Origin: Devosia equisanguinis
GTDB taxonomy: Bacteria; Pseudomonadota; Alphaproteobacteria; Rhizobiales; Hyphomicrobiaceae
Reading direction: 5' to 3'
DNA: 6,295 bases
Assembly (NCBI GenBank): GCA_945901835.1
Contig: CAMDMH010000202.1
Coordinates: 1 to 6,295 of the forward strand
Made by a program: the position numbers and the translations under genes. Below, in pieces: positions 1 to 6,087 of the stretch (the stretch's first letter is position 1; every line of letters starts with the position of its first letter). Below the pieces are notes generated by a model, which worked only from the letters and a program-made list of their open reading frames with translations, was not told the origin of the DNA and ran no database searches.

Positions 1-202
1 CGCCGCGATAGGCATAGGTGAAGCCCAGAAAGATCGCGGCGACCATCAGATACTTCTCGGTGATCTCGTAGGCCCCGAGGATCGGCTTGTTCAAGGCGTA
101 ACGCATTATCGCATCGGTGCTGGTGAGCAGCATCATCATGCCCGTGGCCAGCACCGCGACGACGATCATTCCATGCTCGATGCGGTTCATCAGTCTGGAC
201 AT
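1..202 (-). CDS. dctQ: TRAP transporter small permease DctQ (partial, C-terminus outside window)
   Basis: Reading the minus strand from the ATG at 202 gives 67 codons with no stop before the window edge. The product begins MSRLMNRIEH, has a first hydrophobic helix at about residues 11-28, and then a DAIMRYALNKP stretch leading into AYEITEKYLM and a second hydrophobic segment. This pattern of helix 1, an xRY motif, then a glutamate-containing helix 2 is characteristic of the four-helix DctQ family. In TRAP transporters DctQ sits in the inner membrane, partners with the large permease DctM, and helps receive substrate from DctP. The gene follows dctP by about 90 bases, the usual order, and dctM would be expected further left. 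A GAGG at 214-217 on the mRNA strand lies 11 bases before the chosen ATG. The ATG at codon 5 (190) is an alternative start. Confidence 0.88.
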   Translation of the reverse strand, partial: MSRLMNRIEHGMIVVAVLATGMMMLLTSTDAIMRYALNKPILGAYEITEKYLMVAAIFLGFTYAYRG

Positions 203-243
203 GCGTGGGGGCCGCCTCGGGGAGATCGATACCGCGCCATCCG

Positions 244-284
244 GGCGCCGAGGTGGACGGAAGCTACCGCCTCGCCTCGGCGCC
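244..284 (-). repeat. Inverted repeat (stem-loop) between dctP and dctQ
   Basis: GGCGCCGAGG at 244-253 is the exact reverse complement of CCTCGGCGCC at 275-284, giving a 10-bp GC-rich stem with a 21-base loop. It begins nine bases after the dctP stop codon in the direction of transcription. No T-run follows it, so it does not look like a full intrinsic terminator. An intercistronic hairpin here could protect the 3' end of dctP mRNA and allow more DctP than permease to be made; that role is inferred. A second arm, CCGCCTCG at 267-274, could compete for the same CGAGG. Confidence 0.6.
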
Positions 285-292
285 AGCTGCGG

Positions 293-1339
293 CTACTGCT
301 TCAGCATCGAGATCGTCGTGTTGAGTATCTCGCGGGCTTCCTTGTGGCCCTTGCCCTCCATGCGTTTGACCCACTCCTCGTGGATCGGCTCGGCGGCCTT
401 GACCCAACGGTCGCGCTCGGCGCCGCTGATCTCGAACTTCTCGATCTGGCGATTGGCCGCCTTCAGGTCGTCGTAGACGCCGGCTTCGGCCGAGTCGAAG
501 AAGCTCTTGCCCCAGAACATCGAGCCCTTGAGGCCGCCGACGCTCATCAACTGCTCGCGCACGTCCGCGGGCAGGCTGGCGATCTTGGCGCGATTGGCGC
601 AGATCGAGAAGTAGACGGTCGCGAGCGGGGCGAGCGTCACGTACTTGCCGACTTCATAGAGGCGGAAAGCGTGCACGGCTTCCCACGGCGCGCCCGCGCC
701 GTCGATCACGCCCTTGTCGAGCGCCTGATAGACGTCCGGCATGGGCATCGGCGTCGGCACGATGCCGAGCGCCTTGGCGTGCTCGGTGGCAGGCCCACCG
801 ACGATCCGCACCTTCATGCCTTTGACATCTTCCAGCGTCTTGATCATCTTCTTGGACGAGATGATGAAGAACGGCGTCGCGGTGTAGAGCGCAAGTGGCT
901 GGACCTGCTTGTACTCGGCCTGGATCGCGGGATACTTCTCATAGAGCTTCCACAGCACCTCGCTCGTCTTCTCCGCCGTCTTGAACGGCATGCCGGGCAG
1001 CGAGATCACATCCGACAAAGGCGTGTTGTCGGGCCAGTAGGACTGCACGCACCATCCGATATCGATGGTGCCGGCTGCTGCGGCCTTCCACATGTCGATG
1101 CCCTTCACCAGCGTCTGGGAAGGGTAGACCTGCATCTTTATCCGGCCCTTGGTGGCCTCCTCGACCTGCTTGATCCAAGGGTAGAGCGCGTTCTTCGGTC
1201 CCCAGCCCGTCGCCGAATTCTGATCGGCGAACGTTAGCTTGATTTCCTGGGCGAATGCCGAGGCTTGTGGAAGCGTCTGAGCGAGCCCCAAGGCCGCGAT
1301 CGCGCTGACAGCGCGCAACATTCCGTTTCGTCTGTTCAC
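293..1339 (-). CDS. dctP: TRAP transporter solute-binding protein, DctP family
   Basis: This 348-residue protein is the periplasmic substrate-binding component of a TRAP transporter, which delivers an organic acid-type ligand to the DctQM permease using an ion gradient. An N-terminal signal peptide is visible (basic start MNRRNG, hydrophobic core to about residue 22, likely cleavage near ASAFAQ, residues 26-31). The mature part has the family layout: a first strand KLTFADQ, the region GRIKMQVYPSQTLVKG (65-80), GTIDIGW (90-96), and the KGMKVRIVGG segment with Arg178 at the position where DctP proteins bind the ligand carboxylate. PMPMPDVYQALDKGVIDGA (197-215) is the conserved linker motif. Length is normal. 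The start is GTG, chosen because GGAGG lies six bases upstream. The ATG at codon 7 is the alternative. The ligand cannot be read from sequence. dctQ follows directly. Confidence 0.93.
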   Translation of the reverse strand: MNRRNGMLRAVSAIAALGLAQTLPQASAFAQEIKLTFADQNSATGWGPKNALYPWIKQVEEATKGRIKMQVYPSQTLVKGIDMWKAAAAGTIDIGWCVQSYWPDNTPLSDVISLPGMPFKTAEKTSEVLWKLYEKYPAIQAEYKQVQPLALYTATPFFIISSKKMIKTLEDVKGMKVRIVGGPATEHAKALGIVPTPMPMPDVYQALDKGVIDGAGAPWEAVHAFRLYEVGKYVTLAPLATVYFSICANRAKIASLPADVREQLMSVGGLKGSMFWGKSFFDSAEAGVYDDLKAANRQIEKFEISGAERDRWVKAAEPIHEEWVKRMEGKGHKEAREILNTTISMLKQ

Positions 1340-1344
1340 AAGTT

Positions 1345-1351
1345 TCCTCCC
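1345..1351 (-). promoter_or_regulatory. Strong Shine-Dalgarno of dctP, fixing its GTG start
   Basis: On the minus strand this reads GGGAGGA, ending about five bases before the GTG at 1339. It supports the GTG over the in-frame ATG six codons later. The rest of the 121-bp gap between the cytochrome/DUF4384 gene and dctP (1340-1460) has a weak GCAG/CTGC repeat at 1385-1397. I see no convincing promoter or terminator there, so read-through from the upstream genes is possible. Confidence 0.7.
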
Positions 1352-1460
1352 GAAGCGGCCAAGTTTCCACCAAAGTCTTTAGCGGCAGTCTGGCTGCACC
1401 CGAAGGAATTGTCCATCGACCAAACAGACTGATCACCGCGCAGAACGGCGGATCGCGCCC

Positions 1461-3200
1461 TCATTCGATGTCGATGGTGATCGCCGTCCGGGTCTGGATG
1501 TCGGGCATATTGGCAGCTGGGGCGGCAGTGTTCTCACCCGCGCGGCCGCGACGGCGCGGTCTGGCGAGCGGGCGGGGAACATCGGTTGCCGCATCGTCGC
1601 GGCGGGCTTCGCGCATTTCAGGCGGTTCGCGCAGGAAAAGCTGCCAGTCGCCGAGCACGGTGAACCGAAGCCGGTCGTAATCGTGGGCGACGCCGATTGG
1701 CGATTTGTGGGTCTGCGAGCAGATCGCGACGATCGTCTCCCGCCCCTTGTCCTTGACGCGAAAACGATAAGGCGCCGCCGCAGCCGGCACCTCGACCAGA
1801 TAACCGCCGGCGATCCTATTCTCAGGCGCCAACTCGTTGGGGAACAGAACCGTCGCCCGGCCGTGGCGATCGACGTTGACCAGCGTCAGATGGCAGTCGC
1901 GGTTGGCGACCACCGAGAACGTGGCGATCTCGCCTGACTTGTAGGCCGCCTTGTCGGCGGCAAGAGCGATCTCAAGCTTGGCCGATGGGTCCGGCGGCCG
2001 CGCCCCTGCCGGGCTCTTCACCAAGCCGGTCAGAAACAGGCCCAGATCACTGCGCCTGACCGTCGAGCCTGCGCGCAACAGGAGTGCCGGGGCGCGATCC
2101 TTCATCGCCGTCCAGGCCGGCAGCTCCGTCAGTCTCTGGCCGCCCGGCAATCCCAGGTCCGAAGTGGCGCGCGCCAGATCTGCCGGCTGCCGCCATGCGT
2201 GCGCGAGAGCGTGCGGCAACGACAGTCCCCACAGCCGCATCGTGTCATCGTCGATGGCCCGCATGCGGGACGCATCCACCGCATCGGCAAACCAATCCGC
2301 GTGGACCACAGCAACGGTGCTTCCGGTGGCCTCGGCGACGGGCGCGGGGGTCGCTGCGGCCGAGATCGCCTGCAGGGGAAAACCCCCAACCAGCGTATTC
2401 CATCGATCCGCCCGCCAACCGATCGCTGTCAGCGACACTTCGAACACGAGGCGATCGTCATCGATCGGACGAGCCCAACCTTCTCCGGGTGTGGGCGTCC
2501 CCGGCGGCGCCAACGTCTCGAGAAGGATCGGGATCGCCCGACGCAGCGCCTCGATTTCGGGATCGATCAAGCAAGCATCGTAAAGGTGAGCCAACGACAG
2601 GAAGCGGGTCTGTCGCGCGCGCTCTGGCGCCAGCGCCGCCAACGCGCGCTCGGCCATCTGCCCGACACGGGCCTGGGAAACAGGCTGGCGGCCGCCGCAA
2701 CGGCCGGCGGGCTGCTGCGGCAGATCGGCGATCCAATCCCGCAGCGCCTGCAGTTCCGCCGGAGATGATTCCGCCGCTGCGGGATCGTTGAATTCGTCGT
2801 GGTGGAGTTCGCGGGTGAGGGCCACATTGTAAATGCGGGAAGCATCGGGAACGCCGGGCCGGACCAGCGAGGGTTCGCGCGCGATCTCGTCCAGCGCCAA
2901 AAGATTGGCGATACCGGCACCCGGTGCGCGCCCGGCGAGCTTGCCCGCCTGATGGCATCCTGCACAGCTCCGCTCGAGCGCTGTGTAAGCCTTCGCTGCG
3001 ACGACATCGGCCGGTGGTGGCGGCACTATCCCGGCGGCCTGCTGGGCGTGCAGCTCCGTCACGGCTGCCAGCAGGAACCACCCGGCGGCACACGCGAGCG
3101 ACCAGGACCAGCGGTTCTGCCCCGATATCACGCTTTGGTCCTTCGCCGGCACCCGTCCCGACCCGCCGCGCTCACTGGTTGTACCAACGACACGCCTCAC
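1461..3200 (-). CDS. Exported c-type-heme/DUF4384 two-domain protein
   Basis: This 579-residue protein has a long polar leader, a hydrophobic export segment at about 33-48 ending ELHAQ, then CAGCH (79-83), a single CxxCH heme-attachment site. The next part, with PGVPDASRIYNV (115-126) and LQALRDWIADLP (150-161), matches the layout of planctomycete-type cytochrome c domains. No MPP-like methionine ligand is seen; HH at 133-134 occupies the expected area. The middle (about 170-400) is unrecognised. Residues about 408-515 look like DUF4384 (AYKSGEIATFSV, then VDRHGRATVLFPNE). The tail (540-579) is basic and probably disordered. The GTG at 3200 overlaps the cupin stop as GTGA and has GGAG five bases upstream. 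An in-frame GTG at 3131 has AAGGA seven bases upstream and would give a signal peptide of normal length. The protein probably acts in the periplasm; its partner is unknown. Confidence 0.82.
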   Translation of the reverse strand: MRRVVGTTSERGGSGRVPAKDQSVISGQNRWSWSLACAAGWFLLAAVTELHAQQAAGIVPPPPADVVAAKAYTALERSCAGCHQAGKLAGRAPGAGIANLLALDEIAREPSLVRPGVPDASRIYNVALTRELHHDEFNDPAAAESSPAELQALRDWIADLPQQPAGRCGGRQPVSQARVGQMAERALAALAPERARQTRFLSLAHLYDACLIDPEIEALRRAIPILLETLAPPGTPTPGEGWARPIDDDRLVFEVSLTAIGWRADRWNTLVGGFPLQAISAAATPAPVAEATGSTVAVVHADWFADAVDASRMRAIDDDTMRLWGLSLPHALAHAWRQPADLARATSDLGLPGGQRLTELPAWTAMKDRAPALLLRAGSTVRRSDLGLFLTGLVKSPAGARPPDPSAKLEIALAADKAAYKSGEIATFSVVANRDCHLTLVNVDRHGRATVLFPNELAPENRIAGGYLVEVPAAAAPYRFRVKDKGRETIVAICSQTHKSPIGVAHDYDRLRFTVLGDWQLFLREPPEMREARRDDAATDVPRPLARPRRRGRAGENTAAPAANMPDIQTRTAITIDIE

Positions 3201-3724
3201 GCGCTCTCCACGATGCGATCGCGCTTCTTGCTGAAGCGATAGCGGGGCACCACGTCGAGGTTCGAGCCGGTCACGCGGATCACCCAGGCCTTGGCCGGGT
3301 GAATCGTCGAGTGGATCACATGGGGGCCATAGGCGCGCGTCTGGCCTGTGCCGAGGTCGTAGTGCGACGCCATCCGCAGCTCCACCGCCTCATCGCTCTC
3401 GGGGTTGGTACGCTGCCATTCTTTCATGCCGGTGACACCCAGCGCCGTGCCGTAGATGGCCCAGGAAGCCCCATGGCTGTGGGGCGGGCCCTCCTTCGGT
3501 CCCTGGTGCACGTGCGCCAGAACGTAGAAACCCGTCTCCTCGTCGTGGTGCAGCACCTTCTTGCTGAAATCATCCTCCGGCTTGAAGGATCCGGATACGA
3601 AATCGGGATTGGCGAGCAGGCGACCGAGGTGCTCGGCCATGGCCGGCAGTGCCTGCGCCAAAGGAACGCCCGACTTCAGGCTGGCGCGGCAAGATCCGCA
3701 GAAATCCTCGAGTGTCGTGGCCAT
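3197..3724 (-). CDS. Cupin-fold protein, cysteine-dioxygenase-like
   Basis: The product is 175 residues from this start (numbering below is from the upstream ATG at 3733, which adds METM's first three residues). EGPPHSHGASWAIYG (81-95) gives an HxH pair (His85, His87), and GPHVIHS (136-142) supplies a third histidine (His138 or His141). Spacing of 51 residues between His87 and His138 is close to that in cysteine dioxygenase, which binds iron with three histidines and lacks the cupin glutamate. The Ser-His-Tyr catalytic set of true cysteine dioxygenases is not evident: the matching region reads AWVIRVTG. So I call the fold and probable metal site, not the substrate. A CGSC pair (12-15) is unusual. 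No signal peptide, so cytoplasmic. GAGGAG abuts the ATG at 3733 but is nine bases from the ATG at 3724, so 3724 is preferred. It is coupled to the heme/DUF4384 gene by a four-base overlap. Confidence 0.8.
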   Translation of the reverse strand: MATTLEDFCGSCRASLKSGVPLAQALPAMAEHLGRLLANPDFVSGSFKPEDDFSKKVLHHDEETGFYVLAHVHQGPKEGPPHSHGASWAIYGTALGVTGMKEWQRTNPESDEAVELRMASHYDLGTGQTRAYGPHVIHSTIHPAKAWVIRVTGSNLDVVPRYRFSKKRDRIVESA

Positions 3725-3733
3725 CGTTTCCAT

Positions 3734-4065
3734 CTCCTCGTCCGCGCAAAGGCGGCAGCATGACCAGCCCTTTGTGGCGCAAATTCAGCATCCCGGAAAG
3801 TCGAGAGCATCATCGGATCGGAGAGAACCTGGTTCGCGCGCTCTCGTCCCACCCGATATCCGTCCAGCATTCGCCAGTGGAGCCTGGCGGACCGCAAGCG
3901 GTCGAAAGTGTCTTCGAGACAGCTACTCCTAACAAATGGTTGATTTAACCTTTGGTCAGTTAAACGTAATTCAGAACTCAGTTAGACTAACCCACCGTTA
4001 TCCGTTATCAATTCGACCACTGAACTTCGAGTGACTACGCTGAACGACCACAAGGAACTGCCCGA
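3734..4065. other. Intergenic region between the cupin gene and the small plus-strand ORF
   Basis: These 332 bases separate divergent transcription units. The left part (3734-3930) is GC-rich and holds the cupin ribosome binding site (GAGGAG on the minus strand, 3734-3739). Short ORFs cross it on both strands but none has recognisable content. The right part is an AT-rich island described separately. The cupin promoter must lie here but I cannot place it with confidence. Confidence 0.6.
3931..4012. promoter_or_regulatory. AT-rich operator/promoter-like region with GTTA/TAAC half-sites
   Basis: Within otherwise GC-rich DNA this island carries several nested symmetries: GGTT-N5-AACC (3938-3950), TTTAAC-N9-GTTAAA (3944-3964), the palindrome GTTAGACTAAC (3981-3991), CAGTTAAAC and CAGTTAGAC exactly 22 bp apart (3957 and 3979), and a tandem CCGTTAT pair (3995-4008). 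Such spacing on one face of the helix suits a dimeric regulator. A possible plus-strand promoter is TTAGAC (3982-3987) with TATCAA (4006-4011), 18 bases apart; the match is weak. The region lies between divergent units and could control either. Confidence 0.4.
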
Positions 4066-4239
4066 ATGGACCTGCAAGCAGCTCAGTCGATGAAAGGCAA
4101 GAGGAGTGTCCTCAGCCGCCTGACGGTGACTTTTTGCCTCGTCCTGACAGCAGGCCTGTTGATCAGTTCGCTGGTCAATCCGAGCCGGGCGCATTCGACA
4201 CAAGCCCCGTCTACCGCCCCCGCCATGCTCCAGCGCTAG
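4066..4239 (+). CDS. Small exported or membrane peptide (57 aa), hypothetical
   Basis: The ORF starts at ATG 4066 with AAGGA at 4052-4056, nine bases upstream, and ends at TAG 4237-4239. A second in-frame ATG is at 4090. The product has a basic start (MKGKRSVLSRL from codon 9), a hydrophobic core TVTFCLVLTAGLLISSLV, and a cleavage-like site PSRA before HSTQ, which together look like a Sec signal peptide. Only about 15 residues would remain after cleavage, so it is either a tiny secreted peptide, a single-span membrane peptide, or the signal peptide of a longer protein whose frame is broken. I do not recognise a family. It is the only gene between the AT-rich island and the terminator at 4401, so it probably has its own transcript, with a long CU-rich 3' region. 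Confidence 0.45.
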   Translation: MDLQAAQSMKGKRSVLSRLTVTFCLVLTAGLLISSLVNPSRAHSTQAPSTAPAMLQR

Positions 4240-4240
4240 C

Positions 4241-4390
4241 TCTGCCAACTCCCACTCTCCCAACTCTCCCTTCTCCTACTCCTACTCTCCCAAATCCTAC
4301 TCTCCCGCCTCGCTTATCTCCCAGTCTCCCAAATCTCCCGCCACGTCTGCCGTCTCACCCCAGCGGCAGATCACTCCCACGACTCCCTGA
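4241..4390 (+). repeat. Pyrimidine-rich degenerate repeat tract with ten CTCCC motifs
   Basis: CTCCC occurs ten times, beginning at 4249, 4257, 4266, 4287, 4302, 4318, 4326, 4335, 4374 and 4383. Longer units repeat too: TCCTACTCTCCC at 4280 and 4295, and TCTCCCAAATC at 4286 and 4325. Purines are scarce, so all three plus frames are mostly free of stops and open frames here mean little. The tract lies between the 57-codon ORF and the terminator and would form most of that transcript's 3' part. Confidence 0.8.
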
Positions 4391-4400
4391 CCAACTCTTC

Positions 4401-4432
4401 AAACCCGTTCCCTCGTCGGAACGGGTTTTTTT
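4401..4432 (+). terminator. Intrinsic (Rho-independent) terminator
   Basis: AAACCCGTTCC (4401-4411) pairs perfectly with GGAACGGGTTT (4418-4428) around a six-base loop CTCGTC, and the T-run covers 4426-4432. It ends the transcript carrying the small ORF and the CT-rich tract, and separates it from the methyltransferase gene. In the minus direction the A-rich side at 4401-4403 is too short for efficient termination. Confidence 0.92.
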
Positions 4433-4502
4433 CTATCCGTGCCGCGCTGACCGCGGCGAATAAAGAGATGGGTATTGTCCCACTATTCTCTTCCATGATT
4501 CC

Positions 4503-6077
4503 ATGGTTGCTGTCCCACGCGGTCAACCCCTAACTGTTCAGGCCAGCACAAACAACATGATCGGAAATGGAAACGCCACGATGCCAGCCGCGAACACGCC
4601 TTCGCTGACGCATCATGCCACCACCCCCGTGGCTTCCCGCCTCGAGACACTGGCCAAGCGCGGCGCCGGCCTCCTCGATACCATCAGTGAGTTCTGCCGC
4701 CTGAAATCGATGGCCGAGTCCACGTTCGGCCGGCTCGCGGTGAACGACTGCAAATTCGTCTCCAGGCTCCGCGACGGCGCGCGGATCACGCCCGAAACAC
4801 TCGATCGGGTCAGCCAATTCATGGCCCGCCAAGGCTTCGCCACCCCGACCGACCCGCCGGAGCTGATGCCGCTCGTCCGTGTCGACGGCAAGCAGCGCGA
4901 AGCGGCCGTTGCGCCAGCAGTCGCCGGGGGCACTGCGGCCGATATCAGCGGCAGCCAGACCCGCAACTTCCGGTTCTTCGACAACCGGCAGAAGTATCTG
5001 CTGTTCGTCAACACGTGCAGCGAGAAGGAAGTCGTCGCCAAGCGCGTCGGCATGGAGCTGGCGAACCTGCATCCCGAGCCGCCGGCGCTGCGCATCTTCG
5101 ACGCCGGCTTGGGCGACGGCACCGTACTCACCCGCGCGATGCGCGAAATGCATCGCCGGTTCCCGACCGTGCCGTTCTACATCGTCGGCAAGGAGATCAG
5201 CCTCGAGGACGTCCGCCTCTCGCTCGACAAGATGGCCGACCGGCTGTTCGAGCATCCCGCGACCGTAATGGTCGTCACCAACATGTACTACACCGAGGCG
5301 CCTTGGCTGCAGCCGCGCTCGATCACTGCGGCAAGCTCGTTCGAGTGGAAAGAAGTCGCGCTCACCGGCACCACCGCCAACGAGTTCGCCGACCAGATCA
5401 CGGAGCTGGAACCGTTCCTCAACAAGAACTGGCAGGCCAAGCACAGCGCCAAGACCGGCAATCCGATCTACGAGCGGCCGACCGCGCTCGTTATCTACCG
5501 CGACGACTACCGCTTCCTACTCAACGACGTGATCCCCAAGCGCGGCGCCGTGCGGGCGGACTATGATCTCGTCATCGCGTCCCAGCCCTACCGGCTGCGT
5601 GTTCCCGCCGAGTTCAAATCCTCCAAGGTGATCGCTCCCCTGGCGCGTGCGCTGCGACCGGGCGGACGCCTGATCGGCATCCATTCCTGCGGCCGCGATC
5701 CCGGCCTCGAGATCGTGCGCAAGGTCTGGCCCGACGAGAACCCGTTCCAGCACGACCGGCACGACATCCTGCGCGCGGTCCGCGCCGACCTCGGCAAAGA
5801 CGCGCGCCACTACAATTTCAACTCCTATGCCGATGCCCGGTCCGTGTTCCGCTACGACATGCATGCCCTGCCGAGCGAAGTCTCGTCGAGCATCGGCACG
5901 TCCACGTTGTTCGCGGCCTGGAACGCGGCCGTCTACGTCAACCAGATCGAGGACGACCGGCTGACCGAGGCCATCGGGGACCGACGCTATCTCGACGGCA
6001 CGCGCGAAGTCCTGCAGCAATACGGTGGGCTGTGGTTCAATGACGAATCGTTCGTCGTTTCCCGCAAGCGCGACTGA
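4503..6077 (+). CDS. HTH-like/class I SAM-dependent methyltransferase protein
   Basis: The 524-residue product has a low-complexity N-terminus (1-45), then a helical segment at about 57-110 (ISEFCRLKSMAESTFGRLAV, NDCKFVSRLRDG, TPETLDRVSQFM) that resembles the four-helix XRE-type DNA-binding fold. A class I methyltransferase fold follows: motif I IFDAGLGDGTVL (198-209), the acidic end of strand 2 in VGKEIS (Glu231), strand 4 YDLVIASQPY (354-363) and the LRPGGRLIGIHS turn and strand 5 (384-395). About 120 residues are inserted between strands 2 and 4. FFDNRQKYLLFVNTCSEKEV (158-177) precedes motif I and is probably part of the cofactor or substrate pocket. The methyl acceptor is unknown. The start is uncertain: ATG 4503 lacks a Shine-Dalgarno, while ATG 4581 has GGAAA seven bases upstream and keeps all domains; ATG 4557 is a third option. 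The gene stands alone after the terminator. Confidence 0.85.
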   Translation: MVAVPRGQPLTVQASTNNMIGNGNATMPAANTPSLTHHATTPVASRLETLAKRGAGLLDTISEFCRLKSMAESTFGRLAVNDCKFVSRLRDGARITPETLDRVSQFMARQGFATPTDPPELMPLVRVDGKQREAAVAPAVAGGTAADISGSQTRNFRFFDNRQKYLLFVNTCSEKEVVAKRVGMELANLHPEPPALRIFDAGLGDGTVLTRAMREMHRRFPTVPFYIVGKEISLEDVRLSLDKMADRLFEHPATVMVVTNMYYTEAPWLQPRSITAASSFEWKEVALTGTTANEFADQITELEPFLNKNWQAKHSAKTGNPIYERPTALVIYRDDYRFLLNDVIPKRGAVRADYDLVIASQPYRLRVPAEFKSSKVIAPLARALRPGGRLIGIHSCGRDPGLEIVRKVWPDENPFQHDRHDILRAVRADLGKDARHYNFNSYADARSVFRYDMHALPSEVSSSIGTSTLFAAWNAAVYVNQIEDDRLTEAIGDRRYLDGTREVLQQYGGLWFNDESFVVSRKRD

Positions 6078-6087
6078 CGCCAGCACC

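Larger units (their letters stand above)
4240..4432 (+). ncRNA. Candidate CU-rich 3'-derived small RNA
   Basis: The stretch from the small ORF's stop to the terminator would give an RNA of about 190 bases with ten CUCCC motifs and a strong 3' hairpin with a U-run. CUCCC is complementary to GGGAG, a common Shine-Dalgarno core; the dctP leader in this window contains GGGAGG. Alphaproteobacteria are known to make such RNAs, for example the CcsR RNAs of Rhodobacter sphaeroides, which carry a CCUCCUCCC motif and are processed from a transcript that also encodes a small protein. The sequence here is not recognisably related; only the architecture is similar. No promoter or processing site can be shown. 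Confidence 0.25.

Noticed and set aside
173..1237. 354-codon plus-strand ORF antisense to dctP
   Set aside because: dctP has a signal peptide, family motifs and a strong ribosome binding site, while this frame is rich in Arg, His, Asp and Leu as expected for an antisense shadow.
3676..3897. Minus-strand ORF of 73 codons (starts MRSARLHWRM) running into the cupin gene
   Set aside because: It overlaps the start of the better-supported cupin gene in another frame and lacks a convincing ribosome binding site.
3760..3948. 62-codon plus-strand ORF (starts MTSPLWRKFS) with AAAGG seven bases upstream
   Set aside because: It has no recognisable content, occupies the only space where the cupin promoter could lie, and leaves just 36 bases between the two divergent starts. 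Possible but not supported.
4241..4390. CRISPR array or regular tandem repeat
   Set aside because: The units are short and irregular with no constant repeat-spacer lengths.
4134..4463. Proline-rich plus-strand ORF (PTPTLP-like repeats) across the CT-rich tract
   Set aside because: Pyrimidine-rich DNA is free of stops in every frame, the ATG lies inside the small ORF, and the frame runs through the terminator. Its codons end in A or T more often than real genes here.
4447..4489. Promoter for the methyltransferase gene (CTGACC with GGTATT, or TATTCT at 4484)
   Set aside because: Neither option has a good match to both boxes, so no promoter was listed.
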